Below are positions 59,062-64,000 of a stretch of DNA of 64,000 nt, piece by piece (position 1 is the stretch's first letter; the number at the start of each line of letters is the position of its first letter). The position numbers were made by a program, and so were the translations under genes. The notes beneath the pieces are model-generated. The model was not told the DNA's origin. It did not search any database and saw only the letters and a list, made by a program, of their open reading frames with translations. Source of the stretch: Aralia elata (Eukaryota > Streptophyta > Magnoliopsida > Apiales > Araliaceae); contig JAVJAP010000143.1 of the NCBI GenBank assembly GCA_034770075.1, forward strand, positions 2,418,001 through 2,482,000, given 5' to 3'.

Positions 59062-60411
59062 TGTTGCCTCTTTTATAATCTTTAGTAAAAGAGCTCTAAC
59101 TCATGCAAGCATACATGTGTCAACAAGTAATATAGAGGAAGTAGAGTATCGTCCCACAGAGAAAGTGCTAAATTAAATCATTATGCATCAGTTCTATCAC
59201 TATATTTGTTTGCCTAAACTAATGACTTAATTTTGGTAACAAAATTAATTCTAAACAAATTAACAACTAAAGATGCAAATAATAACGTAATATATCAAAA
59301 TTGGAATTAATGGGATCCTAACTTCATTTAATAGTTCATCTAGTTCCACCATCCTGTTAGAGAGTTCACATATCATAGAAAAATAGCCAAGGACACTGAT
59401 ATAGACATAACCATTTGTCAATGTATTATGACCTATTTACATAATATCCATAATCAACAGACACCATGTAATCACCACTATAACCAAAATCACTATATTT
59501 CTATGTGAAATTGCAATTATATTGATTTAAAGCACAACCCTTATTTTGACTCTTATGGTGAAGCAGTATATTTCTATCTGATTCACAAAATATTAAGCTA
59601 TCCAATTAAGCCTCATATTCGCAAGCTATCATGATTACAATCCATACTCATATGTTATTTTTCAATTCCATATAAGCACTAAAATCGAATGGTGATCAAT
59701 CATTCATACATGTAAAACAACCATGATAGAAATTTCTTGTGATGTGTAAAACAATCCAACAATCAAGCTTATAACTAGACTACATATTAAATTATGTTAG
59801 AATCCCATAATGGAAATTAGTTCATGACTGAACCAAAAACCATTATGGGATCAAAGCAACACATGGATAATAATCAAACAATTGAATAATGAAAGAATAG
59901 AACAATCAAACCCAGTTGTTGAATATAATCCAAAGTAAAACTTAAACCCACATCAAAATCCAGCACTTGAACAATAATAATCCACAGTAAAACTCCAAAA
60001 AAAACTATAACTCTAGAAAAGTAGAATAATAATAATAATAAAAGTCTCCCAGTTCCTTCTCAGGGTTTTCTTCTCTCTCTCCCTTCAATAATAGCTTGAA
60101 TCCTCCTCCAAATTGGCTTCTTCTTTCCCATCCAGTCGCACATCAGCAACATAAATCATGCACTAGCGCCTCTGGCGCTATAGTAGTGTTATTCCTAGCG
60201 CTTCTGGCGCCAGGTCATGCCCTCAAATTTACAAAAATGCCACCAAGTCTGATTTTAACCCTTTAAGCTCCAAAATGACTCTTTTGCCCCTCCAGCTCCA
60301 ATCCTACAATAAACAAACACAAAAACAAATAAAACAATACTAAAAACACTTAAAGACCGCAATATTTAAGTCTAACAAGACCTGATTCGTAGGTATAAAA
60401 CCCACTCATCA
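59062..60411 (-). mobile_element. Element D 5' LTR
   Basis: 1,350 bp, TGTTGCCTC to CCACTCATCA. Two AGCGC/GCGCY hairpins at 60,165-60,179 and 60,197-60,211. One ~30-bp insertion near 59,735-59,765 relative to the 3' LTR. Confidence 0.92.
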
Positions 60412-60900
60412 CACCGACATCTCTTCCTACTTAAATTCCAGAAATTTCACCTGGATCCGACTTTGTATACTCTTGAAGAAGTAATTCTCGAATAATAGCT
60501 CTTTAAATCGGTCCCACAGTATTACTCCTTCTCCAGCCCGTTGCTAGTTAGCTTCTTACCAATAATTTGCTTCTCCTTTCATCATATAGGTGGAGAATGC
60601 TATCTTCTGATCCTCTCCTACGCGAGCGATCACGAAAGCCTTTTCTATCTCTTTGACCCAAGACTAAGCCTTGATCGGATCAGTTGTACCCCTAAACTGT
60701 GGGGGTCCTACGTTCTTGAAGTCTTTGAAACTCGTGACGTGGACGACCGGTGGATTAGGGTCCACGGGTCCCGTATTTCTGCCCTGGAATACCCCTTCCA
60801 GTAAGTTGGCTAATCGCTGCAGGGGATCTGCCTGACCCCTCTCATTATTAGTTAACCCTTTGGGAGCTCGTTGTTTTGGCATTACACGTCTGGGCGGCAT
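60412..60900 (-). pseudogene. Element A Gag N-terminus
   Basis: Starts MPPRRVMPKQRAPKG at 60,900 and aligns with element C Gag through FKDFKNVGPPQFRGTTDPIK. It then continues past several stop codons to FLEFK at the D insertion boundary. The reading resumes at 27,232. An ORF on the opposite strand here (60,541-60,804) is a shadow. Confidence 0.88.
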
Positions 60901-61085
60901 TTTCTGCTAGATGGAACAAAACTTAATGCTATAATCCCATTACACCTCGTACATATTTATTCTAGTGCAATAGTAGAATAGAGCATAACAAAAGGTTGGG
61001 GCATACAACACTTATCTCACACAACGCATAATGTTGGGATTACAATCACAAAATCACATACTGCTATACACATAAGCTAAACAGT

Positions 61086-61286
61086 CTATTTGAGTATGTC
61101 TTGCTCCATCGCGCTATCATACTCCACATGCCCCATACGGGTCATCAATTCTCGACTCATGGTATGTTGAGTCTGTCTTTCCTCGACCGGATAATGGTAT
61201 ACACCATCTATTAGTCTACCAATCGTTATGCTAAAAGCATAGCCCATTATATTCATCTGTCTCTGGCATCCTATAGCCCCAATACA
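61086..61286 (-). pseudogene. Element A pre-gag ORF, C-terminal remnant
   Basis: Open 66-codon stretch ending TAG at 61,086-61,088, between element A's gag start and its LTR. It contains MGYAFSITIGRLIDGVYHYP and then MSRELMTRMGH. This aligns with the tail of element C's pre-gag ORF (MEYIFHSTVDRALDRVHRHP, then RRMVTRIMEQ). The coiled-coil and acidic parts are not visible upstream, where a stop occurs and the leader is short. Similarity over only ~45 residues makes homology probable but not certain. Confidence 0.6.
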
Positions 61287-61510
61287 CTATAAATAAACTC
61301 TATTAGGATCTCATGGTAAAACATAAATCCATTGTAGGGAATGAAAGTATATTTCACGTCACCACTGACCCACTATAAAAAGTCTACAATAATTAACACG
61401 TAAAACTCTATATGAGTTTTGTCCCATCCTATTTCTTTCTATCACTTCTAAGGTTATAGCTTAAGGGTTCTCTCTCCTAAGGTTTATAACCTATGGCTCC
61501 AATACTAACC

Positions 61511-64000
61511 TATGACGCCCCCAAATCCGGGTCACCCAAACCACGGATCCTGTGACGCCCCCAAATTCGGGTCTCCAAATACCTGGATCCGGTCATCACG
61601 ATCCAATATAAACATCCACCTATAACAACATATGGTATCTAAAATGCGGAATAAAATAAACATACTTTGTTCATTACAAGGTGTTACTAGTCCCAGAATA
61701 CGATTAACCTTAAACATTTACACAATCCATACCCTAAATAGCTATCAGGGTTTAAATTACATTAACAGTAATTAACTAACACATGAATCTAAAGTCTGCT
61801 ACGAGAAGTCTATCATTTCATCTTTTCTTTCCCTTTGATCTTCCTTGACGTCTCGGTTTTAGCTGCAATGAAGTCATGATATAGCAAGAATGAGCAACGA
61901 GTTTGCCCAGCAAGTTTAAAGTGTAACAATAAAGATATATCATGATGAAGGGATATTAAAGGAATTTCGACATTAGAAAAAAAAATCAGAAGCAAGAACA
62001 ATAATTGCTTTTAGAACAATTGATAGTCAAATAGACTTCGAACGATAACTTCCAAAGGAGACAATAGCTGGTTGACCCTCTGGTTACTGGCTACAGAATA
62101 ACGTACTTGAGGGGATCAGCCTCGCGTACCCTATGTATATGCATAACATTTAATTCTGCTATTTGTACCTTATATACGGTACGTGGGGTACTCCCCTATA
62201 AATAAAAGGGGTGTTCATACAGTCTAAGAATCCTCACCCTCGATTGGTTCGGATAGCTTTTATAAATTTTCACATACTTGTCTGACCGAACAAAGGTTCA
62301 GACTTAATTATGAATAGTCCCTAAATCTCGGAACTTTAATAAATATACGAATTCAAATACACGAATGCGAATGTCAATAATACATAGAGGTGGAATAATT
62401 TTAAAAGTAATTAGACCACTTAAAGCATGCTTGGAGATAAGATTCAAGCTTAAGAATAATTTGCAACAATATACCTGTTTGCACGAATTAAAATAGTGCA
62501 TAAGGTGTAGAAATTTGCTCAATGTAAAAGTTGAGTAAGGAAGAACTTGCCTGTTTGCTCAGCTACAATTAAATCCTAGCTTTAATTAATTGATCTCGAG
62601 TGACCTATCATTGGGTAAAGTCGATTTATCAATTAACAGTTATATATTGGCACCTCTTACTATACCTTTTACTCAACAGGTAAAATTCACCATCTATAAT
62701 TAATTACTATTCAACATTAGCTAAACAGAAATTAATAATCTTTAGCTATTAAATTGATGGTAGCTAATCATGATTACTATTCTTTGATTACTCAGATTTA
62801 TTACCCTTATCTGCCTCTAAATATTGGTTAATAACCCTTATTCATTATTTATAAAATAAATAATAAATTTATCATGGTTTAATAGAGATTAAATAATAGC
62901 TGATCACTTATTTAATTTTTACTTACCCTTAATTACCTTTCACCCGTAAGGTAATTGAGTACTTGTTATTCTTGTTCCTTATTCACATTAAATACTTACT
63001 GTATTAATTATACACACACTCAATTATTATTTAATATTAATAATCGTTAAGTGTTTCTTACCTTTATTTACATTTTATTATTAATAATAGTCAAATATTC
63101 CATATTTTTATTTATTATTTATTGCTAAATAATAAATAATTATTTTGTTAACTTATTCATACTTAATTATTAATAATATTCACCACCCTTATTTATTATT
63201 TACGATAAATAATAAATAAGTAATTTACTCATTTATTCATATTTAGTTATTATTTAACATCGGTCAAATAATAATTTAAATATTTATTATCTTTATTTAT
63301 TACTTATGAATAGTTATTTAATTAACTTTATTATTTAATATTAATTAAATAATAATTTAAAATATTTACTATCTTTATTTATAATTACTCAATAATAATA
63401 GAAATTAATTACTTTATTAAACTTAATAATAATTAATTATTTATTCTCTTTATTTATTGTTTATTAACTTTACTCCTATTTAGTACCTTTATTAATTATT
63501 TATTGTTAAATAATAAATAATTAATTTATTAACTATATTCATATTTAATTATTATTAATAATAATAATTAAATATTTATTTATTGAAAATAAATAATTAC
63601 TTGTTAATTTTATTTATTAGTTATAAAGACCAGTTAATTTACAAGGGTGTTATCAGCTAATAATTTAGCCGAATGTTACCACCACGTATCAGTCATCGTT
63701 TGAACAACTCAAATGAATTACACAACCATTACTTAATTGGTTTAATTTTTGTATCACCATAAAAGATTTTACAGGATACACCTGCTCAAGCTTATCACCA
63801 TATGTGTACCAACACTATTATGCCAACATACAACACTATCATAGCAACAAAAAACCAAGACTTGATTTATCAAAAACTTCCAATTCCAGAACAGTTCCAT
63901 ATAGCCCAACATTATAACACAATACCTATATTATAACAGCACAGAAGGGAAATTAAGATCAATCAGTTCACAACTAAGTCACCAGAACCACTAGGGTTCA
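61511..64000 (-). mobile_element. Element A 5' LTR (continues past window end)
   Basis: Begins with two 40-bp versions of the LTR terminus: TATGACGCCCCCAAATCC at 61,511 and TGTGACGCCCCCAAATTC at 61,551, each ending in GGATCC. The degenerate iMet PBS (GGCTCCAATACTA on plus) lies just left. The LTR is of the same family as solo LTR F (AAATGCGGAATAA, GCAAGAATGAGCAA blocks). About 62,700-63,620 is AT-rich with Athila-unrelated TTATTTATTATTTA repeats. No gene in 61,300-64,000. Confidence 0.75.

Larger units (their letters stand above)
27233..60411 (-). mobile_element. Element D: Athila/Tat-like LTR retrotransposon with nested insertions
   Basis: LTRs at 27,233-28,550 and 59,062-60,411 share their sequence and ends (TGTTGCC...CTCATYA). 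The 18-nt PBS matches tRNA-Asp, and the PPT is at 28,551. Flanks are cacca (27,228-27,232) and caccg (60,412-60,416), a TSD with one mismatch. The interrupted gag of element A reads across the two flanks, which confirms one insertion event. Internal order on the minus strand: gag, PR, RT, RNaseH, INT, GC-hairpin region, extra 3' ORF. It is interrupted by C (plus a deletion in gag) and by E. Confidence 0.92.
24758..61510 (-). mobile_element. Element A: outermost Ty3/gypsy element (broken)
   Basis: Minus-strand gypsy element read from the right: 5' LTR from 61,511 or 61,551 outward, leader with a pre-gag ORF remnant (61,086-61,286), gag start (60,900). It is then split at 60,411 by element D and resumes at 27,232 with the rest of gag, PR, RT and RNaseH. 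It ends at 24,758 against LTR-A, so integrase and the 3' LTR are missing. Many stops and frameshifts make it the most decayed coding element here, consistent with being the oldest layer. Confidence 0.85.

Overview
The window is intergenic heterochromatin-like DNA from a flowering plant, probably a dicot. It consists almost entirely of nested and tandemly duplicated LTR retrotransposons. I see no host protein-coding gene, tRNA, rRNA or CRISPR array. The plant assignment rests on Ty3/gypsy pol domains, Athila/Tat-type gag-pol, primer-binding sites matching plant initiator-Met and Asp tRNAs, PPT-LTR junctions, TG...CA LTR ends and 5-bp target-site duplications (TSDs). Most short ORFs are shadows in AT-rich LTRs or frames opposite to pol. 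Element names here (A, C, D, E, LTR-A, LTR-B, F) are my own labels.

Left third (1-23,347): tandem array of an ~11.4-kb unit. The tail of one copy (1-529) and two complete copies (530-11,946 and 11,947-23,347) are visible. Each unit holds, in order: a copia-like leader fragment with its PBS; a copia-like LTR (minus strand) split by a 3.35-kb solo gypsy LTR (F, TSD tatac); a scrap of LTR-B; the last 52 codons of a plus-strand gypsy pol; its PPT and a ~3.7-kb 3' LTR (LTR-B); and the first half of an oppositely oriented LTR (LTR-A). The last copy runs natively into the rest of LTR-A (to 24,757).

Right two thirds (24,758-64,000): a nest, all on the minus strand. The outermost gypsy element A (gag at 60.4-60.9 kb, PR/RT/RNaseH at 24.8-27.2 kb, 5' LTR from 61,511 to beyond the window) is split inside gag by Athila/Tat-like element D (27,233-60,411). 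D is itself interrupted by E (28,665-36,229), a non-autonomous relative with a perfect TSD and a single intact ORF. D is also interrupted by gypsy element C (LTR-to-LTR 44,579-58,181, plus a 0.9-kb piece of a second copy at 43,658-44,578). C's pol carries a solo copia-like LTR (49,149-50,937).

Unusual features: (1) nearly every element carries its own cluster of short, very GC-rich inverted repeats in otherwise AT-rich LTR or UTR DNA; (2) gypsy C has a coiled-coil, acidic ORF between PBS and gag, and a related remnant sits at the same place in element A; (3) E keeps only the nucleocapsid-side half of Gag but shares PBS, PPT hairpins and a repeated hairpin motif with D, as expected of a mobilised parasite; (4) the duplicated 11.4-kb units differ mostly by one-base run-length changes, so sequencing error or assembly duplication must be excluded. 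All pol genes are broken by stops or frameshifts; E's ORF is the only clean element-encoded frame.
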